Origin: Desulfobacteraceae bacterium | GTDB lineage: Bacteria; Desulfobacterota; Desulfobacteria; Desulfobacterales; JAABTS01 | Length of the DNA: 36,082 nucleotides | Assembly (NCBI GenBank): GCA_011389735.1 | Contig: JAABTS010000048.1 | Coordinates: forward strand, 1 to 36,082 | Reading direction: 5' to 3' | Shown: one piece after another, positions 1-8,445 of the stretch | How the letters are laid out: each line of letters opens with the position of its first letter | Numbering within the stretch: position 1 is the stretch's first letter | Notes under the pieces: generated by a model | Told to the model about the DNA's origin: nothing | Seen by the model: only the letters and a program-made list of their open reading frames with translations | Databases searched by the model: none | Program-made: the position numbers and the translations under genes

Positions 1-13
1 AGAGAGTTGCGCT

Positions 14-358
14 TTGGCGATGTCACTCTGCATTTTCTATTCGGCTAAACCTCAGCATTTAAAAATCGGCGTTTACAATCGAGATATTGGGCGGGAAATA
101 TTGGAAGGAATAAAAGAAATTAAGCGATTAAAAAAGGGAGATGCTGACTTAAGATCTTGGAATTTGAAAGAGCCTTCTCCTGCAAAAACGATCAGAAAAA
201 AGCTTAATTTATCTCAATCAACTTTTGCAATCTTGATGGGGGTTAGCCCCAGGACAATTCAAGATTGGGAACAAGGAAGAAGAAAGCCACAAGGACCGGC
301 TAAATCGCTTTTGCGTATCGCAGAACAACATCCAGAGATATTTATCGAAATTCGATAA
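14..358 (+). CDS. HigA/NadS-like XRE-family DNA-binding protein (start uncertain)
   Basis: A small helix-turn-helix regulator of the kind that acts as antitoxin in RelE/HigB-type modules. Residues about 57-100 form an XRE HTH (SQSTFAILMGVSPRTIQDWE) followed by the family hallmark GRRKPQGPAKSLLRIAEQHP, and the preceding segment IGREILEGIKEIKRLKKG is typical of the HigA/NadS N-terminus. The family normally starts just before the IGREILEG segment. Here no start codon lies there, so the frame runs back to TTG at 14 or ATG at 20, adding about 20 atypical residues. The toxin partner would lie left of the window and is not visible. The family call is fairly secure; the start and the module's completeness are not. 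Confidence 0.75.
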   Translation: MAMSLCIFYSAKPQHLKIGVYNRDIGREILEGIKEIKRLKKGDADLRSWNLKEPSPAKTIRKKLNLSQSTFAILMGVSPRTIQDWEQGRRKPQGPAKSLLRIAEQHPEIFIEIR

Positions 359-810
359 TTGAGGCTGAAATGAAGACTATTAGCATAGGGCCAGGCAACC
401 AAACGGTCGAGAGGACCGGGTTTTGCTACGCTGCGCTTCGCAACCCCTGGCGCGCTCACCTCATCGTTATAGTGCGCGACGAAAGCCTAGCGGCAGGAGA
501 AAAAGAGATGTTCGGGGCGCTAAAATATGTTATTCGGAAAAGCCGGAAACGATAATTTGACTGATATGGTACCAACCTAAATAAAATGGTTTTCGTACTT
601 TTCACCATAGAAGCCAAAAGGTTGTTGTAACCCGGCTCCGTATAACCACCGTTCAAGTGAAAAAAATTTACTCCATTTTTTGGGAAGTTTCATCATATCC
701 TCCTGTTTTTGGTATATTGCGTTGCACGCCAATCTATTATTGCCTCCTTTGTAAAAAAGAATCCAGCATTATTTTTCGAAAACTCGAGGATAAAAAGTCC
801 GGCCGGAAAT
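359..810. other. gene-poor stretch after the antitoxin-like gene
   Basis: About 450 bases without a gene I can support. A 61-codon frame at 370-555 (plus) has no recognisable domain and only a poor ribosome-binding site, so it is left uncalled. Just beyond the stop of the large minus-strand gene, at 797-807, a 10-base palindrome (TCCGGCCGGA) followed on the minus strand by CTTTTTA could act as a weak terminator. No family A, family B or heptamer repeat is present here, unlike most other gaps in the window. Confidence 0.4.
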
Positions 811-3800
811 TTAATCCGTTTTGGGTCGTTGTTCCGGACAAATCCGCCTGCGCAATTGATCCCACCGTTCATCGTCCGGCAGATCCGTATCGACTGCGTC
901 CCATACGGTCTCAATCCGGTCCAGGATATCATCAATTGTGATATCGTTTTCATTTTGAGCGCACAGTTCCATGATTTCATTGACTCGTTCAATGATCACC
1001 GCCGCAACCTCCCGGCTGCCTTTCCCGAACAGCAGGGAAATGTCGCACAGGGCGATCATCCGGTCGTTCCAGTAAATATCGTTTCGAGGCGCGCCGTCAT
1101 TGAATCTGCCCACCAGTTTTAAGTATCTCGGCGTATAGCGATGGTGGAGGGTGGATTCTTTTCCAAGGGCCGTCAATACGACAGGCAATTGATCGGATAG
1201 GGGCGTCCCGTGATCCCAACTGATATAGATCAGATCCACATAATAGAGCCATGTGTTTCCGTTATTGATCAAGGGGAATGCCAGCAGCGTTTCTTGGGAA
1301 ACAGTTTCGCATATATCGGGAATATGAGAATTCAAAATGATCGACGCTTTGCCTATGGGATCTGTCCATCGGCCGGCCTGGGGCTGCGATTCGACCGCCA
1401 GAGTACCTTCGGCCATATCCGCGTCCGTACAAATCAAATAGTAAGGAAGGTGCGGTGAATAAAGCCGGGTCATTTCAAAATTTTCCAGGATGGTTTCGAA
1501 ATGAGCGATATCGTTTTCGAATTCCGCCAGTTCTTCCTTTTCCCAAATTTCTTTGATCCGATACCTCACGGAACCCTTGATTGTTTTCAGGACAGGGGCC
1601 AGTGCTTTCAAAGGGTCTATCAGATAAGGGCTCAACTGATCGATTGTTATGGCGTGCCTTAGCAGCAGCTTTCCCACCACGCCGAAGGATTCGGTGAACA
1701 AGGTTGCTTTGTCGACCGGTGAAAATGAACAGTTCCGTATTCTGGATGCGCTTGCGGCCATGGCCATGCCGATGGGATTGATAGCAAAAGGAAGCAGGAA
1801 TTCGGAAACCGAAACATTTTTTTCACCGTCTTCGAGGGAAGGGATTGAAATTAGATGGCTGACAGGATGTCCGTGAAATCCTTTTTGGTTTCGATGAAAC
1901 ATTTCCTGGGTCAGGAGTATGATCCTCGCATATCGGCAACCGTAGGAACTCAGTTCATCCAGGGCCTGGTTCAGATTCCGGAACCTGGTCGCGTTCAGGA
2001 TTATCAAGTTATCCTTTTTCTGATCATAATCCTCCGATAAAACAGGGAGATACCATTGGCCTTCGGCGAAAAAAGGAGATACCAATTGATCTGTAATAAT
2101 TTTAGTGGTGCGGTGCAAAATGGTGTCGATTTTTTCACCGCCCAGATACAGCCTTTCCCATTCTTCAACCCTTTCCTCTCCGTATCTTGAAACCATCCGA
2201 TTTCTTTGTTCCAACCGGATATATTTCGATTCTACACTGTCGTCCACCGTGACTATGGGACCATGAGCGCTTTCCCCGAAATAATGGTGTTCCTGGTTCA
2301 TGGATGCAGTCCGGTCAAAGGTGTTTTTCCAGGCAAGACCGCATCCTCCGGATGAGGATATAAAAAAAGCCGTTCTATAGCCTTTGTTGTCATCGATCGT
2401 TTGATGGATTTGACGCCTCAGGCCGTCGTTGTTCAAAATCATATCCACCAAACAATGAGCCAGGGTGAAATGCCGTTTGAGTGAGTGGGCTTTTTGAGGG
2501 GCGAATTTTTCAAGGCCGGCAATGAGTACATACGAACAGACGGCGTACAGCAATTCGAACCGGACATGTTGAAATTCATCATTGAGAGCGATATAACCGG
2601 CCGTTTGTTCGTAACCGGTTTTGTCTTCATCGATTGCAGGGCCGATCCGGAGTATGGGGCCCGCAATTTGTTTTTCCATGATTCCAGGATTCAGCACATT
2701 GGGTTCGACCGACGAAATAACAATGGAAAAGGTGTTTTCGGACAGAAAAAACCGGTCGTTCACCATATCCGCTGTCCGAATTCCGCATTCCAGAAAATGT
2801 TTCCATGTGTCCGTCACTGTTTTGGCCGCCGCTTCAGCCGTTTGATCCTGTGGAATCAGTAAAATGGATCGGTCCGAATCCATCCATTCAGACAGCATTG
2901 AAAAGAGTCCGTCGGGTTCCGTGTTTAATGACGATAATCGTCCGAGCGGATACGGATCTGAAAATGTTTTAGATAGTTTTGTAAGTTCTTGATAATAGGC
3001 ACTTTCATAGGGATACTCCGCGGTTTTTTCCCAGACGCTGATCTTCGAGTCCGGCGATGCGGATTCTTGAGCGGGCGTAAACGTCCCGTATTGATCCATC
3101 AAAAAGCGCCACTCTCGTTCAGCGGAGGGGTATTGCCGGGTCCGGCTTCTGGAAATAGTGACGGATTTGGCCCGGTTTCTGGGAAATTCATCCGGTTGCC
3201 GGCCGTGCGCCACGCCGAAACGGTATGCAAACTGGTAATAAAAAATCAGATCCGCGAAGGGCTGGCAGTAATCGGCCAGTTTGGGCGCAGCCAAACAGTT
3301 TCCGCCGCATAAGTATTTCATGTCTTCGAGCATTGAATGTTCATAAGTCACGACGGCGAACTCGATATTCGACAGATGAAGACGTTTCATGAGGTTCAAC
3401 GCATCGGACAACCGGGCCTCATGAGTCGCGTTGACAATCACTTGATTGCCGTTATATCCGTGCGGGGGCGCATAATCATACAAATCCCGGTAGTCGAACA
3501 CCTTACCGATCACCACCCATGTGTTTTCTTCGACTTTGTATGAAGCTTCGAGAGCTGTGCCGGCGGGATCTAGCGCGTCAAAAATCACACAGGAATCTTT
3601 CAAGGGAATGGAATACAACAACCTGTCAATGAATGCATGCAATTTTGAGTCCGCCAACATTGACGCCGTCGTTGTTTTAACCTCCTGGATCTGTTCGATG
3701 AACTCCCGGTCTTGGTCGGTGTTTCCGCGTTTTTTGGAAATCCACAGAGCCAGAAGATGCAGGCACATCATCATGCAAAAAGGGCTTTTCACCGCAGACA

Positions 3801-6234
3801 CCGTCACTTCCTCTCCGCTGCCCGTCCATATCAGCCCTCCGCTTCTCTGAGCGATCAGGGCCATATCCGCAAACAGCTTTTCGGTGACTCCGATCATGGC
3901 CACATTATGCTGGTGGAGAGCTTTGGCCAGCTCGATCATATCCGCTGTGGTCGATGACCAGCTCATCAACACCACCAGATCCGTATCCGGTATAAACCAG
4001 GAGGAAACATTTTCGATTTCGATCGGCTGGACGACAACGATTTCCACATCGGGCGCAAGCAAACCAAACGCCTGCCGGGCCATAATCCCTACGTGGTAGG
4101 CGCTGCCCATTCCCGCGATCACAATTCGTTTCAGGCTCCCCAGGCGGTCGCCGAACCGGCGTTGGAAAAAATTTTCGTTGAGTTCAAAGGCGGGGGTCGC
4201 GGAGTCGCCCGGCAAATAACGGCTCAGTACCGAATCCAGCCGGTCGGGGATCTCATGAAGATGGGTTTCGAAAAAGGATCTGAACAGATCTTTGCGAATC
4301 CAGAGCGGAACCAGCACCGTGGAAAACCGTTTGATATCCGGCAGGGAATTTTCATTGAAATCCATCAGCGTTATTTTGCGTTTCAATCGGCCGTCTTCCC
4401 ATTCCGTTTGAATACGCGCGAATATTTCTTCACCTTCTAGCGGAATGACATGGACCCGAAACACCGCGTCAAGGAATTCCTGTTCTTCCTTTTCCTGCTC
4501 TTTTTTACAGGCGTCGATTTTTTTTCGATCAGTTTCCGTTTCTTTCAAGCGTTTTAAATTTTCTGAATGCCTGTTTCTCAAGGCGTTCAGCTCCAATGTT
4601 TTTTGATGCACCAGATTCTGGGGAAACAGCCCCATTGCGGCGTTAATATCGGAAACCAGCATGATATCGTCCGTATCCGGCCGGCGCACGATAAATGCCG
4701 GCCGGTTGTGGCTTGCCACATAAAGGCATCTCGATGAATATACGCTCATTCCGATGGCCGCAATTTGACCGCCTTTTTGCGCCATACGCCGGACAGCTTC
4801 GCGAAACGCCAGTTCATCCAATTGTTGAAGGTTCTTATGCTTGATGTTCCGGTATACATTGTAATCGACCGTCTGGCTGCCGATGCCGTAATCCGACAAA
4901 TCCGATTCGATCTGTTCCTGAATAGCGTCATAGCGCTGTTTTTCTCGGCTGATATGATTGAAATAATACCCCCAGAGAAATGCAAAATATTCGGACGAAT
5001 TATCGCTTCTAAGTTCAAGGCCTTCTATTTGTACGATAAACTCCTTGACTGCGGCTTCGATTTCAGGATCGAACTGGCCGTTTATACAAATTACGCGATC
5101 CCCCTGGGCGTCCAAAAAGGGATGGGCGTTCCTGGCGGTGACCGCGGACTGCATCGCCCATCGGCCGTGAGATACAACCGGCTGGGCGAAAAAATTCAGG
5201 GAAAGCGGATCTGTATGTCCGAAATTGACCTGGGCGTGTATTTCAGGGGGAAGCCCGATTTTTTGCAAATATGCAAGCGCGGCGGCGGCGGCCCATCCAT
5301 ATACATTGGCGCCTTTTTCCGCCCAGTACAGGGTTCGCCAGTCAATATCGGACAACATGCGGGATTTCGGCCACAGGATTTCCAATTCCCGTTGAATTTC
5401 TTTCAACAATTCGGGTCTTGATCGGATCGATGAAATTAAAGCCGCATCCAGAAAACGGAACGTGCATTTTACGGCGTCCCGGTCATAATCCGGAGGAATT
5501 CGGACCGGAGTGTCTTTCATATAACGCCACAGGTATTTCATGATGTACGGGTTTTTTTGTTCTTCGCCGTACTCTGATCGAATGGGCCTCGGTAATTTTT
5601 CTTGCAAAAAGATGCTTTCGAAAACCCGGTCGAACGTATTCAAAATATCATCCATTTTGAGTTCCGAAGGCTCGGCTTTAAAACGCTCTTCAATTTGTTC
5701 CCGGAGCGACTTTCGAATAAGAGACTGGATCACGACGTATGACAAATCGTACCGGACCGTCAGATCGTGAATGATTCGTTTCATATCGTTCGGCGATCTG
5801 ATAAAAACAGGCGGCAGGCCGCCGGAGCGGCCGGGGTGTCCGGCGGACAGGCTTGATTCGTCGGATGAATCGAACAACTGGTCAAAAGACAGATAATCGC
5901 TCTTACCGGAAATCAATTCGTCATAAGTGTCCGTGGAAAGCTCCTCAAATTGCAGCAGTCTCAATTGATGCGACACATCATTGTAATCTGTTCCCGAATG
6001 CCATAGCGACATCAGTTTTTCCGGCCGGTTCGGATATGCTGAAAATTCCCTCAGGTATTCGCTCAATTTAATGACCGATCCCACGGTTTTGCATGTGCGG
6101 ATCGGTTCCAGATCGTCCCCGAAGATTCCGATCCCGGTACTGTCCGGGGCCCGGTAAATTATAGCCGACATGGCGGACAAGAGCCGTGTCAGGCTGTTGC
6201 CGGCGCTTCCGAAGTAAGCGATGATTCCGCACAT
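811..6234 (-). CDS. giant GlmS-like protein: class II glutamine amidotransferase plus SIS (sugar isomerase) modules, 1807 aa
   Basis: The N-terminus MCGIIAYFG puts the Ntn nucleophile cysteine directly after the initiator Met, which fixes the start. The amidotransferase fold is split. Residues 2-45 carry the nucleophile loop, about 280 unrecognised residues follow, and the domain resumes at 356-411 with HGRW, NAHP, NGQFD (oxyanion-hole Asn-Gly) and SDNSSEYFA. A charged, probably helical linker lies near 550-590. SIS 1 spans about 700-835 (GMGSAYHVG, SWSSTTADM, GSGEEVTVSAVKSPF). SIS 2 spans about 855-1031 and ends in PRNRAKSVTIS, the C-terminal signature of GlmS. A normal GlmS, about 600 residues, would stop there. 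This protein continues for some 780 residues, including a second SIS-like stretch near 1286-1330 (GESAHGPIV, like GELKHGPLA of GlmS). It is probably a glutamine-dependent sugar-phosphate aminotransferase-like enzyme, but the substrate is unknown and it may not replace housekeeping GlmS. It lies downstream of a Nudix gene and a small unknown gene. Confidence 0.85.
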   Translation of the reverse strand: MCGIIAYFGSAGNSLTRLLSAMSAIIYRAPDSTGIGIFGDDLEPIRTCKTVGSVIKLSEYLREFSAYPNRPEKLMSLWHSGTDYNDVSHQLRLLQFEELSTDTYDELISGKSDYLSFDQLFDSSDESSLSAGHPGRSGGLPPVFIRSPNDMKRIIHDLTVRYDLSYVVIQSLIRKSLREQIEERFKAEPSELKMDDILNTFDRVFESIFLQEKLPRPIRSEYGEEQKNPYIMKYLWRYMKDTPVRIPPDYDRDAVKCTFRFLDAALISSIRSRPELLKEIQRELEILWPKSRMLSDIDWRTLYWAEKGANVYGWAAAAALAYLQKIGLPPEIHAQVNFGHTDPLSLNFFAQPVVSHGRWAMQSAVTARNAHPFLDAQGDRVICINGQFDPEIEAAVKEFIVQIEGLELRSDNSSEYFAFLWGYYFNHISREKQRYDAIQEQIESDLSDYGIGSQTVDYNVYRNIKHKNLQQLDELAFREAVRRMAQKGGQIAAIGMSVYSSRCLYVASHNRPAFIVRRPDTDDIMLVSDINAAMGLFPQNLVHQKTLELNALRNRHSENLKRLKETETDRKKIDACKKEQEKEEQEFLDAVFRVHVIPLEGEEIFARIQTEWEDGRLKRKITLMDFNENSLPDIKRFSTVLVPLWIRKDLFRSFFETHLHEIPDRLDSVLSRYLPGDSATPAFELNENFFQRRFGDRLGSLKRIVIAGMGSAYHVGIMARQAFGLLAPDVEIVVVQPIEIENVSSWFIPDTDLVVLMSWSSTTADMIELAKALHQHNVAMIGVTEKLFADMALIAQRSGGLIWTGSGEEVTVSAVKSPFCMMMCLHLLALWISKKRGNTDQDREFIEQIQEVKTTTASMLADSKLHAFIDRLLYSIPLKDSCVIFDALDPAGTALEASYKVEENTWVVIGKVFDYRDLYDYAPPHGYNGNQVIVNATHEARLSDALNLMKRLHLSNIEFAVVTYEHSMLEDMKYLCGGNCLAAPKLADYCQPFADLIFYYQFAYRFGVAHGRQPDEFPRNRAKSVTISRSRTRQYPSAEREWRFLMDQYGTFTPAQESASPDSKISVWEKTAEYPYESAYYQELTKLSKTFSDPYPLGRLSSLNTEPDGLFSMLSEWMDSDRSILLIPQDQTAEAAAKTVTDTWKHFLECGIRTADMVNDRFFLSENTFSIVISSVEPNVLNPGIMEKQIAGPILRIGPAIDEDKTGYEQTAGYIALNDEFQHVRFELLYAVCSYVLIAGLEKFAPQKAHSLKRHFTLAHCLVDMILNNDGLRRQIHQTIDDNKGYRTAFFISSSGGCGLAWKNTFDRTASMNQEHHYFGESAHGPIVTVDDSVESKYIRLEQRNRMVSRYGEERVEEWERLYLGGEKIDTILHRTTKIITDQLVSPFFAEGQWYLPVLSEDYDQKKDNLIILNATRFRNLNQALDELSSYGCRYARIILLTQEMFHRNQKGFHGHPVSHLISIPSLEDGEKNVSVSEFLLPFAINPIGMAMAASASRIRNCSFSPVDKATLFTESFGVVGKLLLRHAITIDQLSPYLIDPLKALAPVLKTIKGSVRYRIKEIWEKEELAEFENDIAHFETILENFEMTRLYSPHLPYYLICTDADMAEGTLAVESQPQAGRWTDPIGKASIILNSHIPDICETVSQETLLAFPLINNGNTWLYYVDLIYISWDHGTPLSDQLPVVLTALGKESTLHHRYTPRYLKLVGRFNDGAPRNDIYWNDRMIALCDISLLFGKGSREVAAVIIERVNEIMELCAQNENDITIDDILDRIETVWDAVDTDLPDDERWDQLRRRICPEQRPKTD

Positions 6235-6319
6235 AAATATAATTTCCCTGAAGTGGTGTAAAGATTCTCGTCAGTTAAACATCTCAATCATGTTGCCAAA
6301 GCCCGCGACGCCGGCTTGC

Positions 6320-6715
6320 CTATCCCCGTATCGAATACCCGGGGGGTTGTTTTTTCCGCTCATTGTACATTTTTTGGGCGTAACGTATTGGAAAATCCGG
6401 ATGTGAAAAGTATGTCAGACCGGTATTCAACAACGTATCGATCACCGTATTGAGTACATCATCCTTTGCCCTTTCATCAACAAAAAACCGCTCCCGTTTC
6501 AGTTCGAACCGGATCGAATCGCCAAGCACCGCCTTCATATCCTCCCGAATATCAGGTTCCACGTCGTGACGGTCAAAAACGGCGTTCAACGCGAAATCGA
6601 TTCTTCCCAAAATTACGACATTCCATCGATCTCCTCCCATCTGTTTGGATATATCAAACAAGTTCAGGGTATGCCCGTTATCCAGGGGAATGGTTTTTAT
6701 TTTCTTCTCTTCCAT
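6320..6715 (-). CDS. conserved-looking hypothetical protein, 131 aa
   Basis: Soluble acidic/basic protein with no signal peptide, membrane segment or motif that I recognise. It lies between the Nudix gene (24 bp upstream) and the giant GlmS-like gene (85 bp downstream), all on the minus strand, so the three are probably co-transcribed. The frame is open, starts with ATG (MEEKKIKTIPLDNGHTLNLF) and has normal composition for the neighbourhood, which supports it being real. The N-terminal part reads as beta-rich, the C-terminal half as helical (DDVLNTVIDTLLNTGLTYF). No function can be proposed beyond a possible link to the amidotransferase. Confidence 0.7.
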   Translation of the reverse strand: MEEKKIKTIPLDNGHTLNLFDISKQMGGDRWNVVILGRIDFALNAVFDRHDVEPDIREDMKAVLGDSIRFELKRERFFVDERAKDDVLNTVIDTLLNTGLTYFSHPDFPIRYAQKMYNERKKQPPGYSIRG

Positions 6716-6739
6716 GAAATTGTATCTCCGATTAAAGGA

Positions 6740-7189
6740 TTAGATTTTCAACCAATCTATAAGCAGGTCATACAAGCCCGCAGGGTAAAGACGATGATTC
6801 GGCGTGTCGGCCTTGAAATCGCCGATCTGTTTCCATTTCGCTTCATACTTTGCGTCGCCGCCTTCACTGACAACGATGGTCACGGCCTCGTAGAGTTCGC
6901 TGTCCACAAATTCCGCGTTAAACATCAAAATGATTTCATGGCCCTGACGGCCTTGATAGGTGAATAAATTTTCCAGGGTTCCGATGTATTCAATATTTTT
7001 GATTTTTGCCTGTATTTCCTCCCATATTTCCCGGCGAAGGGTTTCCGCGGCATATTCCCCGAATTCTACGCCGCCGCCGATAGGGCGATAGAAATATTCT
7101 TGCTTGACATGGTCATATCCCCGGTAAGTCAAAATTTTTCCATCGCGCCAAAAAACGCCCAGCGCCAGGGGACGAATCGTTTCGTTCAT
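6740..7189 (-). CDS. Nudix hydrolase, 149 aa
   Basis: Nudix enzymes hydrolyse nucleoside diphosphates linked to another moiety, using a Mg-binding helix. The Nudix box is at residues 39-61: GGGVEFGEYAAETLRREIWEEI matches G-x5-E-x7-R-E-U-x-E-E, including the REIWEE core. The usual glycine after it is replaced (EEIQA). The N-terminal LALGVFWRDGKILTYRGYD strand and the C-terminal WKQIGDF segment also fit the fold, and the length is typical. It is the first gene of a three-gene minus-strand group ending in the giant GlmS-like protein. A promoter-like sequence lies about 120 bp upstream. The substrate cannot be read from the sequence. Confidence 0.9.
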   Translation of the reverse strand: MNETIRPLALGVFWRDGKILTYRGYDHVKQEYFYRPIGGGVEFGEYAAETLRREIWEEIQAKIKNIEYIGTLENLFTYQGRQGHEIILMFNAEFVDSELYEAVTIVVSEGGDAKYEAKWKQIGDFKADTPNHRLYPAGLYDLLIDWLKI

Positions 7190-7306
7190 AGATTTCCTTT
7201 CAATTCAATTTGTGTTTTGTTTCATGTGAAAGGCTTGATTTTTGTTGCGGTCGATTTTTATTCTCTTGCGCTATTCGTAATCACAAATTTTAGAGGGACA
7301 TTCAAC

Positions 7307-7334
7307 AATTTATCCATTTGCAAAATTTTGTCAA
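7307..7334 (-). promoter_or_regulatory. candidate sigma-70 promoter for the Nudix / GlmS-like operon
   Basis: Read on the minus strand: TTGACA (7334-7329), a 16-base spacer, then TAAATT (7312-7307). The -35 box is perfect and the -10 box is 4/6. It would give a leader of roughly 110 bases before the Nudix start at 7189. This is pattern matching only. Confidence 0.4.
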
Positions 7335-7588
7335 CCGGTGTTTTAAAGCGGTTCCAAAAGCGGTGTCCACGGCCGGAAAAGATTTCCAGAGACCAAACAG
7401 CCTTTTTTCCCAAGTATTCAAGAGGGCAGAGTATCCTATTTAATCCTTGAGATCTTTGCGCCTTTGGGGGCGGGAACCATACCGGCCTAAAATAAAATCA
7501 AGCTCTTTCCGTTCATGCCGCCTGAATCCATGTGTTGCCAATTGGAACCGAATAGGGTATACCCAAAAACGTTTGACAGGTTATCGGG

Positions 7589-7693
7589 TATGGTTTTTCA
7601 GAAATTAAAGTTTACAGGGCGTTGGAACCGGGATCATACTATTCGTATATCCCCGGCCGACAAAACAGTGAAATTCAATTTCTATAAGATTAT
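7589..7693 (-). repeat. family A palindromic element, copy in the nudix-pyrE gap
   Basis: Intact imperfect palindrome of about 105 bp. The outer arms are GGTTTTTCAGAAATTAAAG and GTGAAATTCAATTTCTATAAG, and the GC-rich centre reads ACCGGGATCATACTATTC then GTATATCCCCGGCCGACA. It is inverted relative to most other copies. It occupies part of the 565-bp divergent gap between the Nudix gene and pyrE, where I see no gene. Confidence 0.8.
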
Positions 7694-7755
7694 AGATCAG
7701 CCGGTCGGGAACGCCGGGGCCTCGAACAAGGGAAAAAGAATGAAAGGGCGGGGTA

Positions 7756-8445
7756 ATGAAGGAATTTGATACCGATGAATTTTTTACATTTATCGAAGAA
7801 AACAACGTTTATGGATTTTTCAAAAATCCGGTTACACTGAAATCGGGGCGAACATCTCATTTTTACGCCAACTGGCGGACGGTGGCGTCGGATGTGTATC
7901 TGGCGGACCGTCTGGCCGATTTTTTGTGCGCGTTTGTGAAAAGCAGGGGGATCGGCGTGGACACCTTTTTTGGAGTGCCCGAAGGCGCCACCAAACTCGG
8001 CGTACTCGCGCAATACAAATGGGCCGTCAATGCGCCGGAGTTTTGCAAGGGAAGCCATGTTCTGGCCATGGGGCGCGCAAAACCAAAAGCGCACGGCCGT
8101 CCCGAAGACCGCTTTTTCGTAGGCGAACCCCGAGGCAGAACGGTTGTGGTGGAAGACGTGACAACCACGGGCGGATCTCTTTACAACACCCTGGTTTCGC
8201 TAAAGGATGCGGGGGTTCATGTGGGAGCGGTCGTCAGTCTGACCAATAGAATGGTGCGGCGGGATGACGGAACCTGCGTCGAAGATTTGATCGGCGGCCT
8301 GAATCTGCCGTTTTATTCCATGAGCACCGCCCCGGAACTCCTCCCACGGATTTACAACCGGGTTCAACCCGGCGCCGAAATCGGAAAAGCGGTTGAACTC
8401 GAATTCGAACAATACGGCCTTGCGCCGGTGAGGCTTGGCGTATGA
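7756..8445 (+). CDS. pyrE: orotate phosphoribosyltransferase
   Basis: Transfers phosphoribose from PRPP to orotate, giving OMP, in the cytoplasmic de novo pyrimidine pathway. The type I PRTase PRPP-binding motif VVVEDVTTTGGS is at residues 130-141. The N-terminal TLKSGRTSHFYANWR segment is the orotate-binding region typical of PyrE, and GVPEGATKLG near 73 is also characteristic. At 229 residues it is normal in length. The start ATG at 7756 follows a GGGCGGGG purine run. The stop overlaps the next gene by ATGA (8442-8445), implying translational coupling with the dihydroorotate dehydrogenase that makes its substrate. Confidence 0.95.
   Translation: MKEFDTDEFFTFIEENNVYGFFKNPVTLKSGRTSHFYANWRTVASDVYLADRLADFLCAFVKSRGIGVDTFFGVPEGATKLGVLAQYKWAVNAPEFCKGSHVLAMGRAKPKAHGRPEDRFFVGEPRGRTVVVEDVTTTGGSLYNTLVSLKDAGVHVGAVVSLTNRMVRRDDGTCVEDLIGGLNLPFYSMSTAPELLPRIYNRVQPGAEIGKAVELEFEQYGLAPVRLGV

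Noticed and set aside
370-555. 61-codon frame after the antitoxin-like gene
   Set aside because: No recognisable domain, weak start context, and no convincing coding pattern.
4765-5421. Long plus-strand frames opposite the GlmS-like gene
   Set aside because: They are antisense shadows of a gene whose frame shows continuous domain signatures.
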